This document shows, piece by piece, positions 24,301 to 36,670 of a stretch of 64,000 bases of DNA. The DNA comes from Branchiostoma floridae (lineage: Eukaryota; Chordata; Leptocardii; Amphioxiformes; Branchiostomatidae). The position numbers were made by a program, and so were the translations under genes. The stretch covers positions 21,795,914 to 21,859,913 of the forward strand of contig NC_049983.1 in the NCBI RefSeq assembly GCF_000003815.2, read 5' to 3'. Below the pieces are notes generated by a model, which saw only the letters and a program-made list of their open reading frames with translations, searched no databases and was not told the origin of the DNA. Positions within the stretch are counted from its first letter, which is position 1, and each line of letters opens with the position of its first letter.

Positions 24301-27300
24301 GGCGATGGACTCAAATCTGGCCCTGAGTGAGAGAAGCAAAAACATCACATATATCACATTTATCTATCCATAGTCATTCATCTATATACATTGTTTGCAA
24401 TATAAACTAAGTACAGTTCCTTTGGACAGTGCCAATCTATCTATTGTAAGGGTTATTCTATGTTTGAACACACATGATTGCACACAAGTACTTCATCATG
24501 AGTGTATTGGTGTGTGTGTGCGGCGCATGTGTCCGTGAGTGTGCGCTTGCATGGGTATGCATATGTGTGCATTGCACTTCCATACTGTAACAGTGTGTAC
24601 GCTTTCATACAACACATGCCCACTTCTCCACTGGGCTCATACCACGAAATCAAAATGCCACAAAAATAAAATGACACAGACACACCAAAAACAACACCTG
24701 CATTTTCCATGAAGGTTAGGAAATTACAGTACCTGGAGATGTCACACTGGAAGTCTATGCCTTCATGTAGGGACTCCACATGGCAGCTAGCCTTCGGCAT
24801 GGTGGACAGGATCTGTTTGGCCTTCTCTGCTTCCGTGTTCAGCTTGGCCATGGCTCTGGTGTTCTCCGTCACGTCAGCCTTCCACTTTCTACAACCATGT
24901 AGCAAACACAACAGTTCAATAAGGTACATGTACATGCATCATAAAGCTACAGTAAGTATATTCTATGAATGACATCAAAGGACTGACTGCACTCATTAAT
25001 TTTTGCCTGATTTTGAAAAGAAAAAAACACCAGAATCTTTTTCCCGTCTGAAAATGGTCAATATGATGAGACGGTACCAAAATGGGAAAATATTTAGTGT
25101 GGCAGCCTTGATTGTACTTGACTGAAAAAGTGACCGTAGTGAGGAACGTGTAGCCATGACTGTAGTTGAAGTGAAACTAGTTCCATAGTAAAAGTGGCAT
25201 CAAGGTGGAAGCCTTGACTGTGATTGTCAATTTGGGAAGTGATACAGTCTAATACACTTATGTCACTTGGTGCACACTTGCTGTGGCCTAACTGAAATGT
25301 GTGATTTTCTGCTTAGCATCACAACTGCACATACACACTGTGCACTGTGAGTCTACAGATTGATGTACCTTTTAAATTCCTGTACAAAGTAGTCCACTAT
25401 GATCCTATTGAGCTGGTCTCCACCCAGATGGTCCCGTCTGACGCTGGCCAGCACTCGGTACATCCCCCCACTCACAGCCAGGACTGTGGCGTCAATACTG
25501 CTGCCTCCTACTCGATACACCAGTGCAACTCTGTAGGAGGAAAGCATGGCAAGTTTAGTATTCACACACTCCCTACATCCCCTACTTACAGCCACACACT
25601 CGGTACATCCCCCCACTCACATCCACACACTCGGTACATCCCCCCACTCACAGCCAGGACTGTGGCGTCAATACTGCTGCCTCCTACTCGATACACCAGC
25701 GCAACTCTGTAGGAGGTAAGGATGACAAGCTTAGTTACTATCCACACACTCAGTACATCCCGGAACTCACAGCCAGGACTGTGGCATCGATGCTGCTGCC
25801 ACCTACTCGATACACCAGCGCAACTCTGTAGGAGGAAAGCATGGCAATCTCATTTACACACTAAAGGCTTTACAGAGAAATACTGTCGTCTAAAGATGAT
25901 CAAAGCAAGTAGTACTAAATGATTTTAAGTTTGCAGGGATTCAAACATGACTGGCATCGATGCTGCTGCCCCCTACTCGATACACCAGGGATACTCTGTA
26001 GGAGGTAGACATGCCAATCTCAGTATACAAGCTCAAGGCCTTATGAGTTAAGATTGTCATCTGAAATTCACAGGATCAGAGTCACTAGTAATTTAGTGAT
26101 TTTCAGGAATCCTGCAATATCCCAACTGTCATCAAACAATAATTTCCAAGCAGACCCTAAACCAAGGTAGCATAAGATAGTATCAAAAACTGGCAAAGCA
26201 GTGTAGCCAGCCTAGGAGAAGCCAATGCACACCTCTAATGCACATCCACAATCCATTCTGACATTACTTTGAGCACAGAATCTATGACTTTAACACATGA
26301 CCACATACCTGCTGTCCTTGGGGCTTTCCTGTCCAATGTTGTGAGCATACGCAGCAGCTACAGGCTCCGGAATGGTTCTCAACACGTGGAACCCTGCTTC
26401 TGTTGCAGCTCGTCTAAACAAAACGACCAGAATTTATTCTACACGGCTTAGTTTATACTAGTAATAACATTGTAACATATGCTGTTTTTCTTCCTGTAGA
26501 TTTGTGATAGTTCAGAGGAGAGTTATTATTAATAGTACTGCTTATTAAATTGTGTATAAAGTTTATACACAATGTAATAAGCAGTAATATCAATGATAAC
26601 TGTGTTTACAATGTTGAATGTTCCCTCTATAATGTAACAGATGCCCTTGATTACCCCTCTTAAAATATTCCCTATTCATGGCAACATCTAATGTCCATGG
26701 AAATTCCCCAAGCTTTTTTTTCAAAAGCACAATTAACTGTGGACCACAGCTTAACGTCCCGTCCTAAAGGAATGCAACTCTTCTGGTAACGTTTATGTCA
26801 GGTGAGTAAGACAGCCAGAATCAAACTCATGGCTTCTAGTTCTAGAGGCAGGGGCTCTATACCACTGGACTACGCACAGCAGTCTAAATGGATCGACATA
26901 GCCATCATGCTCAGCATTATTACCTCACAGCATCTTTTTGCTGTTCATCAAAGTTCAGCGGAACAGCAACAACAGCATTCTTCCCACCACTCATCTCCTT
27001 AGACTGGGCGATATCTGTGCGGGGAAAAAGAGTTTCTTAGTCATTACGCAAATAAGGTGCATAAAATGCACTCATTGAATTTTCTCCTTTACTAAACCTT
27101 CGAGCTCTCAGAGTTTCAGCCCAATAAAATTCTCTCAGTGCCAAGACTTGATTGCTGACCTCCGAACTGAAACAAGTGAACTAGATTGACACCACTAACT
27201 TCCGGGTATAGCGTGCAGCTGTTTTCTTCTGGGGAATACCCCTATCCTAGTTATTATAACTGGGCGTAGCACAAAGGATGCGTAGCTGTACTACTTCCCA

Positions 27301-30300
27301 TATTACACAATCTTGTATTGGGTAGATAATCCCTATGGAACTGTGGTTAGTTATGTACCAGTAGAGGCCATACTTTGTACCTTGTACGATTGCTGTGCAA
27401 TAAAGTTATTATTGTATCTGATTGTGGCAGCTTAAACTTTTAAAGGATAAAAACACAAAATAAAGGCTAAAACAAACAAACAAACAAGACAGAATGTACA
27501 GCATACATACCCATGAGTTTGCGAAATATCACAGTAGTGATGTGTGTAGGGGAGAAGTGCTTGGTTTTCCCATTATGCTGCACGGCATACATTGGGTTGG
27601 AGTCCTTTTCAACAATCTGGAAAGACATGTAGATCACATTATTATTGAATGTGATCAGAAAATGTTGTACCTCGGTATCATAAAGATATTCATTGAACAT
27701 TGATATTTGCACAAAATTTACAGTAGCCAGTGCTAGAGTACGCTATCCGGACAACCTTTCTGCCAAGTGGTATTGTACACTTTGGAAATGCAAACTAGGC
27801 TGGACTTGCAGTCAATGTTGTTCCAGCTATACATATAGTTAGGGGCTGTGTGGACATCAGATGCTTCGGCCCTACCAACCTAGGAGTATCCCAGTCAACT
27901 TGACCAGGGTTAGGGGCAGGGTGGGGTTTCCTGAAGGGTTGATCAACCAGGGGTTTGCCGAGTTGGTCTTTGAACTGCACATATATTTCTGATAAATGAA
28001 AATAAGGTCCTACCTTACAGGAGCTTGTCTTCACAGCATGTTCCACAGCTGGGTCAGCAAACCTGCAAACAAACAAAATATTAGAAACTTTTAAACCTCT
28101 TCATTTAGTCCAGGAAAAGGTAATGGTAGTCCCATAGACTTCTTAAGGATGTAAGGGCAGTGTGTTGTTATCCACTGTGTCTCGGGCATGGTATTGGGAG
28201 GCTGAGCCCATCCCTCTCCTTCCACTACTTTTTACTTCCCCAACCGAAGTCAGCTACCCATTTTTACACCTTGGCGGAGAGATGAAAGTTGTGTTAAGTG
28301 CCTTTCCCAATGACACAATGTCAATAGGGAATGTCAGGATTCAAACCCTTGGCCTCTGGAGTCTGGTTCTGGGCTAAACACCCTGCCACAAATTAAGTCT
28401 ATATTAAGTCTAATAAAACAGGTAAACCATAATAGTACCGGTATACAGATTGATGACTCAGATATATAGTGGCAAATCAGAGAACCAACACTACTTATAT
28501 AGTTCTTATCATGACATTGTTCATATTTGTAGAAAATGTAGCTCACTTTTTCCCCAGAATTTGTTTCACTTTGGTTATGGTGTTGGCAGCATTTCTGATC
28601 CAACCTTGTTTAGCTGCTAAGCCGACAACCTACAAGGGGAAGAGAAATGTAAATTTTCAGTTCCAAGACTTAATCCAATCTAGAACTGTATACATTGTCA
28701 TGAAATGTCATCTGATTCAAATGAAAAACAGTACCAGATCAGTCAGAGCTCTTATTACCAATTTTTGGTAATACTAGTTCACCTTTATCCACAGGGTAAC
28801 CTATATCTGCTAACAGAATACATTACAGACTACATACTGTAATCTCTAACAGAATACATTGTATTTCGTGCTGACTATCAACATTGAAAATATTGCAAAT
28901 TGGAATCAGCATCCATTGACCTAATATTCCTAAATACAATGCGCATGTACTCTTCTTTAAATACGGCTATCATAGGTGAGCCGCCTGAAAAAGGTGAACT
29001 AGCATTACATAATTTACATGCAAAAATTTGCACATGGGAGCGACCCTCACGGCCGGCCATATTATATATAAGACTATCACCGTATTCCAGCCAAGTTTTA
29101 AAACGTCGTGAGGATCTCTTGATGATTTATCTGGAGTTAAGGTCTTCTTCCCGACAAGTTTGAAGACCTCGTGAAGATCACTTCGTGAAAACGGAATTTC
29201 TGGCGTCAAAACTTGAACACATTTCAGGGTTTGAGGATCTGTTTCCGAACCCGAATACAGGAAGTACCATCACGGCTCTATATGGGGTTTTCGCGAGCCC
29301 CATATTTTCACTTCCGGTCACGCATTTGACTTCGCAGTTTGAGTTGACGGAACAGCGTTCAAAAGATGTTACCAGTAATACAGACATAAAGCTCTACTCT
29401 TACACATTATTTTGGCAGTTTTTCTATATATAACTTGCACATGGCTCTGTATTGACTGGGTATGGCATCAACTGGAAATACCCGCACGTAGTTGTGTAGT
29501 CATTGGATATGAACAAGGTAATACCATTGTTGAATACTAGTACTTTGAAGGTAAGACAGGTGTGTTGCATTTGACTACAGGCCAGGTATGACCAGATGAG
29601 GTACATTACAGGTAAGACAGGTGTGTTTTCTTTGACTACAGGCCAAGTAAGACCAGATGAGGTACATTACAGGTAAGACAGGTGTGTTTTCTTTAACTTG
29701 TGACTACTAGTCTATGACTAGATGAGGTATTTTACAGGTAAGAATGGTATGTTTTCTTTTAATACATGCCAGGGTTGACCAGACGAGGTACATTACAGGT
29801 AAGAGAGGTGTGTTTTCTTTGACAACAGACCAGGTAAGATCAGATGAGGTACATTACATGTAAGACAGGTGTGTTGTCTTTGACTTATGACCAGATGAGA
29901 TACATTACAGGTAAGGCAGGTGGGTTGTCTTTCACTTATGACCAGGTATGACCAGATGAGGTACATTACAGGTGAGACAGGTGTGTTTACTTTGACTACA
30001 GGCCAAGTAAGACCAGTTTATGTATATTAGAGGTAAGACAGGTGTGTTTTCTTTAACTTATGATCAGGTATGACCAGATGAGGTACATTACAAGTAAGAC
30101 AGGTGTGTTTTCTTGAATACATGCCAGGTAAGACCAGATGAGGTACATTACAGGTGAGACAGGTGTGTTTTCTTTGAATAATGACCAGGTAAGACCAGAT
30201 GAGGTACATTACAGGTAAGAGAGGTGTGTTTTCTTTGACAACAGACCAGGTAAGATCAGATGAGGTACATTACAGGTAAGACAGGTATGTTGTCTTTGAC

Positions 30301-33300
30301 TTATGACCAGATGAGGTACATTACAGGTAAGACAGGTGTGTTTTCTTTGAATAATGACCAGGTAAGACCAGATGAGGTACATTACAGGTAAGACAGGTGT
30401 GTTTTCGTTGACTACAGGCCAGGTATGACCAGACGAGGTACATTAGAGGCAAGACAGGTGTGTTTTCTTTACCTACAGAAGAGATATGAAAATAACACAC
30501 CTGTCTTACCTGAAAAATTTCCTTACCTTGTGTCATATGACCAATCTTCAAATGAAACACACCTTTCTTACCTGTAATGTACCTTACCTGGTGCCTAATG
30601 GTCAATCTTTAAATGAAACACACTTGTATTACCTGCAATGTACCTTTTCATGTGCCTTATGGTCAATCTTCAAAGAGAACACACCTTTCCTACCTGTAAT
30701 GTACCTTACCTGGTGTCCTGCGGTCAATTTTCGAATAGAACACACCTGTCTCACCTGAAAAGTTTTTACCTTGTGTCTTATGGTCAATCTTCAAATGAAA
30801 CACACTTGTCTAATCTTAATGTACCTGGTGTCTTATGGTCGATCTTCAAGGAAAACACACCTATCATTTCTGTTTATACCTTACCTGGTGTCTTTTGGTC
30901 AATCTTCAAAGAAAACACACTTGTCTTACCTGTAATGTACCTTACCTGGTGCCTTATGGTCAATCTTTAAAGAAAACACACTTGTCTCACCTGTAATGTA
31001 CCTTACCTGGTGCCTTATGGTAGATCTTTCAAGAAAACACACTTGTATTACCTGTAATGTACATTACCTGGTGTCTTATGGTCAATCTTTAAAGAAAGCA
31101 CACTTGTCTTACCTGTAATGTACCTTACAAGATCTCTTATGATCAATCTTCAAAGAAAACAAACACATGTCTTACCTGGAATTTCTCTTCCCTCACTTTT
31201 GAAGGAAACTATATCTGACATGTAATGTACCTCATCTGGTTTACCTGGTACCTAGTCCGAGTACACGAGTACAGACCTGCTTTACCTTTAATTATATGTA
31301 CGACACTCTCACATCCCTCCCGGCATCATTAGATAGTTTCACTCTTCACTATTATCGCACCACTTAGTATGTATCATTGTGGGAATCGTGGGAAGGCTAA
31401 CTGCTTTGGGAGCAATTCTTTTCGGAAAAATCAAACAGACCAGGGGTTATACCAAACCTTTAACTAATATCATTGGAGAGAGTCACTCTGCGAGTGACCG
31501 TTTTTCTTCCTGGCCATAGGAGAGACGCGAACTTTCAACCTTTGTAGTGTAAGTTATGACTCTGAAAGACTTGTGTTTTACACAAAACGTTTTTATACAC
31601 ATCGTTTTGAAAGAGTACCATTGATGAATCTTGGACAAGTGCGGAGGAAAGTCTCACTCCCCCTGTCAAATCCATTCCTGTATCCTGAGAAAGATACAGT
31701 CATCATAATATAGTGAGCGGGAAAGAATGAACCTTTACAAAGTGATAAGTTAGCAGTTTCATATGGTCGCATTATTCTGGTAAGGCGTACTACTTTGTGG
31801 GTAATACTCTCCGTTGTTTGAAGAACAATTTCTTTTATCCGAAGTAAAACAGGCCGTTGATCATCAGGTATTACCAAACCTTTAATCAATCTAAAATTTA
31901 TATTATCGCAAACTGTGCACGCGGCGTTTTTTTCGTCATTAACACTGGAGACATGCGACAACCTTCAAAACGCTTGCAATAGTCTTAGTTATACTTAAGG
32001 AACACGCGCGTTTCACCAAGTGAATTATAGTAATATTTCAACGACGTGATTGGAAGGTTTCACGATGCCTACGTGTTCTCTTTTACCGAAAATGCGAACT
32101 GTTATATTCATTGGTTCACAGTCAGATGGTGTTACTAAACCATTAAGCTATATTACAACAAATATGCACCCTTTACACAGAACATTTGAGTCTATTTCAC
32201 CCAAAAGACTCTACAACGAATGTTTTAGCCATATGACAAAAGATCCTTGATTCACACCGACTGATGAGTTTTCATCTGTATCGTTGGAAGAAATACCCGT
32301 CATATCTCTTGCAGTTTCACGTAGCTCGTTGGAAAGGAGTATTGTGATATTTCAACTTGTATCATTTGAGATCATTTGAAAGATACAGTCAACTGAAAAC
32401 TGTTAAGGGTCCCATTTCAGTACTGTGTTGCTGAAAAGACCTATCGGGCCTCCACAAATCCCTGTTGACAGTCATATAGAAATCTTCTGTGTCTGTACCA
32501 GTGTGTGTTCGGGAAATTAATTGGAAACGAATACATTCGCAGTTGTATCATTTGAAAGTTACTTGGCAGGAAGGATACAGAATAGTCTCGTGGCATATAC
32601 AGGCGCGTTCCAACCATTCACGGCTTCGGCAGATCGAGACTACATGACTGTTATTTTGTCAATTTAAAATGCTTCTCATGATCAGGAAGTGAATTCCCTT
32701 CCGAAAATCGTGAATAGATAGGTTCCTAAGCTAGGCTTATGTGATGGTCTATCCCTGCTGATCACAGCTCTAATCTTCCTTTACTTATAGAGCGTACAGT
32801 ACATTCTTTTGTCTTCAGGCCACACCGATTTAATTTCTTGGTTCACGGATTCGCTCGCTCCTATTTTTTGGGAAAAAAAATAAAAATAAAAATTACCACT
32901 CAGCAAATTTTCACCATTAATGAAACCATTCACCAACTTTCTGGTGTAGCAAATTGGCCTTTATATTATAAGCTCCTTAAAGTGTGGGTACAGGTGCTGT
33001 TACTGTACAAAAAAAGAGTTTTTGTACTTTTTTCAAGCTGAAAACTTTTTTTCTTTATGTTTTGGATTAGCCGTTACCTTAACCCCAACCATTTTACAAT
33101 TTTCATTTTTATTTTTATTTCGCCCTCTCGCTCCATATTTTTTATGAAAAAATCCGTGAACCAAGAAATTAAATTGGTGTGGCCTCACTCTACCAGAGGC
33201 AAAAGTGCATACATGTATTGTTGGTTCTAAGAACACTGTGCATCCGTCTTTAAATCAATACGGCGACACCGTATCTTGAACTCGGATAGCCTATAATCAA

Positions 33301-35155
33301 TCTTTAATATATACAATTTAACATCTACGACTTTATTCTTTTCACACCAGACTCTTGTGCTTGTCTCACGTCGTGCCATTCCCAATGTACAACATTACTT
33401 TTGAAGGGAAAATCCGGGCATGTATACTTTGATTGAAGTACTTGTCGGCTCGCAGCTAATTTCAAATAAGAATTTTCATGGTTTCCCAAAGTGAAAACTG
33501 TCCCATCGCAGCATTGTATATCCTGTGTGCCGAATTTTTCTTTTTGAATTTCAGGCGCAACATTGTACACATAGTGCGCCTCTCTCCAACAAGAAAAAAG
33601 ATTTCAAGGCACTCTCTGGGCCACGCGGCGCAGTTTTAACACATATATTTTTTGTAAGCAAGTGGTTATTTATAAGTAGTGGTCTAAGGAGGAGATAATA
33701 ATACCTGCAGAGTGCAAACATGAAAATCAGTCTATGTTCTGACGCGGTTTTCGCAAAACAAATTTTCCTCCCTTAGATAGTGCCTCTAAGTGTGTGATTA
33801 AGCAAAACGGAAAGTGCGCCAAGGGATTGTCGTATTGAGTTCTAACACAAAACAATATTTCGTCCTAAATGCCGAAGTACGTGCTTATTTGCAAGAGAGT
33901 CTGCCCGCCAATCTACAATTAGCGTCCGAGTAGTAAAAGCCCAAAAGAGCCGGTAACTAAATTAAACTCCCGGGCCAAGGAGGTTATCGAGCTCTCCCCG
34001 GAGCGCTAAGTTAGGATTAGCGGGCAGGCTGCATTGAGCCACCGAAGAAACAGCCTGCCGCCCCTGGATATCGTCTGGTACCAGGATAACTTGTTATTAA
34101 TGAATGAATGAATTAAGACCTTTATTAGTATTAAACTTTTATTTGTTCATAACCCCTTTGCTGCTTTTTGTTGCTAAATGCCCTGAAAATGTGACCCGGA
34201 AACTGATAGTTGAATTACCGTGTGCCTCAAAGCCCCCATAGAGAACCATGTCTGGCCGTGAGGGTCACCCCCATGTACACGATCTTTTACATGCATTTTC
34301 CTACATACCATTTCCGTGTCTGTGTTGGCAACCATGGCAGGAGTCACACGCTGTCCGTCTTCATTTGCTACCACATCCGCCTTGCCATCCTGTGTGAACG
34401 AGACAAGAGAAGTTGTTTCTGAAAAAGTTGTGCTTTTACAACAGGATTCATGATACATTTATCTAAGGAACAAACTACCTGTGCTTTGTTCATAACTGAC
34501 TGTGCGAGGCAAGTCCTGTTGTTCCATCCAAAGAAAATGTTTCTTGCAGTGGAATGTTTAGGCAGTTGGTAGCGACACCCGTCTCGGCTCAATGAAAGTT
34601 GCAAGATTTGGGGGCGATAGGTCAAAGGTTGTAGATAGTTGGTAGCAACCCCCATCTCAGTCTAATCAACTATCTACAACCTTTGAGTTTGACCTATCGC
34701 CAATGAGTGCTCAGCCATTCTGAGCCTTGTGAAATGCTGTATCTAGGGATGCTAGCATGATAACTATTGCACCATTTTATAGGATTATCTTCAGGGTTAG
34801 GTTAAGGGTTGATAGGATCATGAGGTGTTATTCACGAGATTATCAAAGGAACATCCTGTCAATAGTACCCAATATACCTTGTTGACAGGAACATCCTGTC
34901 AAAAATTATAGGAAATTCAAGACTTGATTAAGAGTGCCCAGAAATTCTTATTGACGAAATGGTGCTATAAATAATGCCTAACTAATTTTCATTGAAAGGA
35001 ACATCCCCGGCCTTCTTAGTTTTGCCTATCTACTACAAGTAACTAGTAAGTCTAACTTTTACCCCACTCCCCCTTCCATCACTTCGCAACGTTACCTTTT
35101 GTGTGGCCAGACAAGCCGAAGTTGCGCCGAAGGAGATCCCGATGGAAGCGGCCAT
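21397..35155 (-). CDS. HSPA14: HSPA14 (HSP70-like protein 1, ribosome-associated Hsp70)
   Basis: Fifteen coding exons on the minus strand: 35155-35096, 34389-34309, 28629-28547, 28062-28014, 27616-27511, 27014-26924, 26413-26309, 25530-25369, 24888-24733, 24322-24220, 23806-23678, 23253-23164, 22539-22366, 21846-21776, 21478-21397. All have AG/GT borders and compatible phases, giving 513 residues against about 509 in human HSPA14. The ATPase domain shows IGISFGATSACLAT near the start, DGQRVTPAMVA, VVGLAAKQ, VPLNFDEQQKDAVRRAA, EPVAAAYAHNIG, the altered phosphate-2 loop RVGGSSIDATVL and the adenosine motif CGGSTKIPKLQ. The short C-terminal domain ends with GSLHVTCTEK, as in HSPA14, without the long lidded substrate domain of ordinary Hsp70. 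In mammals HSPA14 pairs with MPP11/DNAJC2 on ribosomes. It is head-to-head with MANF/CDNF. Confidence 0.95.
21541..21760. repeat. SINE-like repeat, copy 1
   Basis: TTTTTACAGGGAGGGGTCGCTA, TGCTTGAGGTACCTTCTCAAACAAGGGA and ATTTGCACCAGAG match the same blocks at 22843-23000 in order, with many substitutions. The blocks end in sequence like the complement of a tRNA T-arm region, which suggests a tRNA-derived SINE inserted minus strand. It lies in HSPA14 intron 14. Confidence 0.5.
22605..22705 (-). repeat. Partial duplicate of HSPA14 exon 13 in the intron upstream of it
   Basis: About 85 bases (GTTGTTGGGAGACAGGG to AAGGTCTTCAGCACTGGACT) repeat exon 13 bases 22438-22523 with roughly ten changes. 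Neither splice site of the exon is copied, so it is likely inert. Confidence 0.75.
22843..23000. repeat. SINE-like repeat, copy 2
   Basis: The second copy of the family at 21541-21760, in HSPA14 intron 12. CTTGAACCAGGGTCTCCCAG near its end resembles an inverted tRNA B-box (GGTTCAAG). Confidence 0.5.
25555..26035 (-). repeat. Three partial copies of HSPA14 exon 8 in intron 7
   Basis: The first about 80-110 bases of exon 8, with its acceptor CTCCTACAG, recur at about 25604-25716, 25745-25848 and 25950-26010, upstream of the real exon in transcription order. The first copy keeps the residues VALVYRVGGSSIDATVLAV with only silent change and runs on to MYRV. The second ends in a stop after SSGMY and the third is short and altered. 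Between them is a CACACACTCGGTACATCCCC minisatellite. None has the real exon's 3' half or donor. Confidence 0.85.
28222..28390. repeat. SINE-like repeat (family also at 62127-62300)
   Basis: GAAGTCAG.TACCCAT, GTGTTAAGTGCCTTTCCCAATGACACAATGTCA and GGATTCAAACCCTTGGCCTCT match 62150-62270 in order. The GGATTCAAACCC part resembles an inverted tRNA B-box. It lies in HSPA14 intron 3. Confidence 0.55.
29549..31247. repeat. Inverted minisatellite: two facing 61-bp arrays
   Basis: From 29549 to about 30474 a unit near 61 bp (GGTAAGACAGGTGTGTTTTCTTTGAC..CCAGATGAGGTACATTACA) repeats about 15 times. From about 30487 to 31247 the reverse complement of the same unit (CTTACCTGTAATGTACCTTACCTGG..AAGAAAACACACTTGT) repeats about 12 times. 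The arms are separated by only about a dozen bases, so the block is one ~1.7 kb imperfect palindrome inside HSPA14 intron 2. The unit contains CAGGTAAG, a perfect 5' splice-site string, which faces the gene's transcription direction in the right-hand array. Confidence 0.93.
32818..33184. mobile_element. Foldback element with 33 bp inverted ends
   Basis: GGCCACACCGATTTAATTTCTTGG at the left is matched by CCAAGAAATTAAATTGGTGTGGCC at the right. Inner A/T-rich runs (AAAAATAAAAATAAAAATT / AATTTTCATTTTTATTTTTATTT) also pair. No coding capacity. Confidence 0.75.
33898..34030. mobile_element. Foldback MITE-like element, 133 bp
   Basis: AGTCTGCCCGCCAATCTACAATTAGCG at the left pairs with CGCTAAGTTAGGATTAGCGGGCAGGCT at the right, with a few mismatches; the interior is short and noncoding. 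Confidence 0.6.
34613..34701. repeat. Compact hairpin in HSPA14 intron 1
   Basis: GGCGATAGGTCAAAGGTTGTAGATAGTTG at 34613-34641 is the inverse complement of 34667-34701 except for a 6-base bulge, with a 25-base loop. The size and shape are like a small RNA precursor or a MITE core. Confidence 0.7.
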
Positions 35156-35474
35156 CTTTGCTGCAGTGACTTCTGTACAGTATTTAGGAGTTAACTACTC
35201 AAAACAAACTACAAACTGTAAAACCGGCGTTCACTTTCCAAAAACTTGCGGACTGGTGAGCATGTGTGAGTCAACCCGGAAGCAATATGTGACATGATTA
35301 ACCTTTTAACCTTTGCCCTGTAGAGATTCCGTTCGGCCAATCAGAATTTAGACGCTAACCTTTGCCCCGGAACTATTTGTCTCGACCTATCAGAACCCGC
35401 CAGCTGGACTCAGAGATGATACTTCCTGAAAGTCCACGTTTTTGACTGTCACGACGGACATTTAGACCGAAAAC
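35156..35474. promoter_or_regulatory. Shared bidirectional promoter of HSPA14 and MANF/CDNF
   Basis: The 319 bases between the divergent start codons must contain both promoters and both 5' UTRs unless a noncoding exon exists. A CCAAT box (GGCCAATCAG) is at 35337-35341 and a CCACG at 35434-35438. Both halves of an ER-stress element are present but not at the CCAAT-N9-CCACG spacing, so stress control is not shown. Confidence 0.7.
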
Positions 35475-36634
35475 ATGAACGTATCCGTACTCTGTGTCTG
35501 TGTCTCCTTCGCTGTTTTCAGCTTACTCGCTGGAAGAGCTCAGGCGAAGGCGAAATCAGACGATGACTGCGAAGGTAGGGTTTTGTAGGTCACAATAATC
35601 CTTCTCCAAGCAGATGTTAGACACCGGCTTGTTTCATACCGGTGTTTTTTTCGGCATTTTGTAAGTCTCCGTTTTGATCTATTCGTTAATCTAAAGAGAG
35701 GAGACGACAGACCACTAAAATGTTTTTAGAAAGGCACAAAAACGGTTAAAGCAAGTCTACAATTGTTTGGAGATTAACAGTAGTGACAAAGCAAATGGAC
35801 CTTATGTAATATCTGCTCAGTTATCTACAGCAACTTGAGCAAGAATGTTGTATGAAACTACAGTATGCCAGAAAAGTACTTGAAATATTGAGGTATAAGT
35901 ATAGAAAGAAAACTACGAGTTGACTGGCAGTAAAATTACCATATTACTGAACCTTATTGTATCAATATTCAAGACAGTTAACCTTTTGTAATATGTATTG
36001 TGTATCAAATATTAGTCTAGGTGTAACGTTATAGCCAAAGTATGTTACAGTCAAATAACAACGTGTGATAAACAACCATTATCATAATGTCCAACGAAAA
36101 GGTTCCTGAAAATTTGAAAAGCTTTTCTTGTCTTTTAAGAAAATTCCTTCAATTTTAAAATTCTTCACATCAAATTAGAACTTTGAACATTGATGTTAAC
36201 TTATTTGAAGCTTTGACCTGACAATGCTTCATAACATATGGTTGCTTTTGCTGCACAAACTGACAAAGTTGCCATAGTCTGACAGACCTTTCAGACAGCA
36301 TTTGCTGTCTTTTGTCTGTGACTGGCATCTGTGACATTTTTGAGTGTCTGAAATGCTTGAGTAACTCACTGTTATGTTGCATATCCTATTTTCTAGATGT
36401 CAAACCTTCTTATCAACATTGCTTTTGTTATTTATTCAGAACTTTTGAACATTTTTTTTTCAGTTTGCATCAAGTTCTTGACGAGGTTGTCTGATAGCAT
36501 CCCTGAGGAGGATGCCAGCAACATGGACAAGATTGAGAAACATCTCAGGAAAGCTTGTAAAACTGCTAAAGGCAAAGAGAACCGCTTTGTGAGTGAATTT
36601 TTACCTTCACCAAGGAAGTTATGTTTTCATCTGC

Positions 36635-36670
<36 letters not shown>

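Larger units (their letters stand above)
31248..34308. other. Remainder of HSPA14 intron 2, no coding exon seen
   Basis: 31400-32600 may hold old ~400 bp tandem units (ACCAAACCTTTAA.CAAT recurs near 31450 and 31873). It also carries the foldback elements 32818-33184 and 33898-34030. Nothing else was recognised. Confidence 0.45.

Noticed and set aside
30486-30970. Overlapping plus-strand frames of about 90-110 codons in the minisatellite
   Set aside because: They are open only because the repeat unit lacks stops in that frame; products are periodic and lack start or splice context.
29549-31247. CRISPR-like array
   Set aside because: The units are contiguous ~61 bp minisatellite repeats without unique spacers, they invert midway, and the genome is animal.
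35436-35474. Complete ER-stress element in the HSPA14/MANF promoter
   Set aside because: CCAAT and CCACG are both present but about 92 bases apart, not in the CCAAT-N9-CCACG arrangement.
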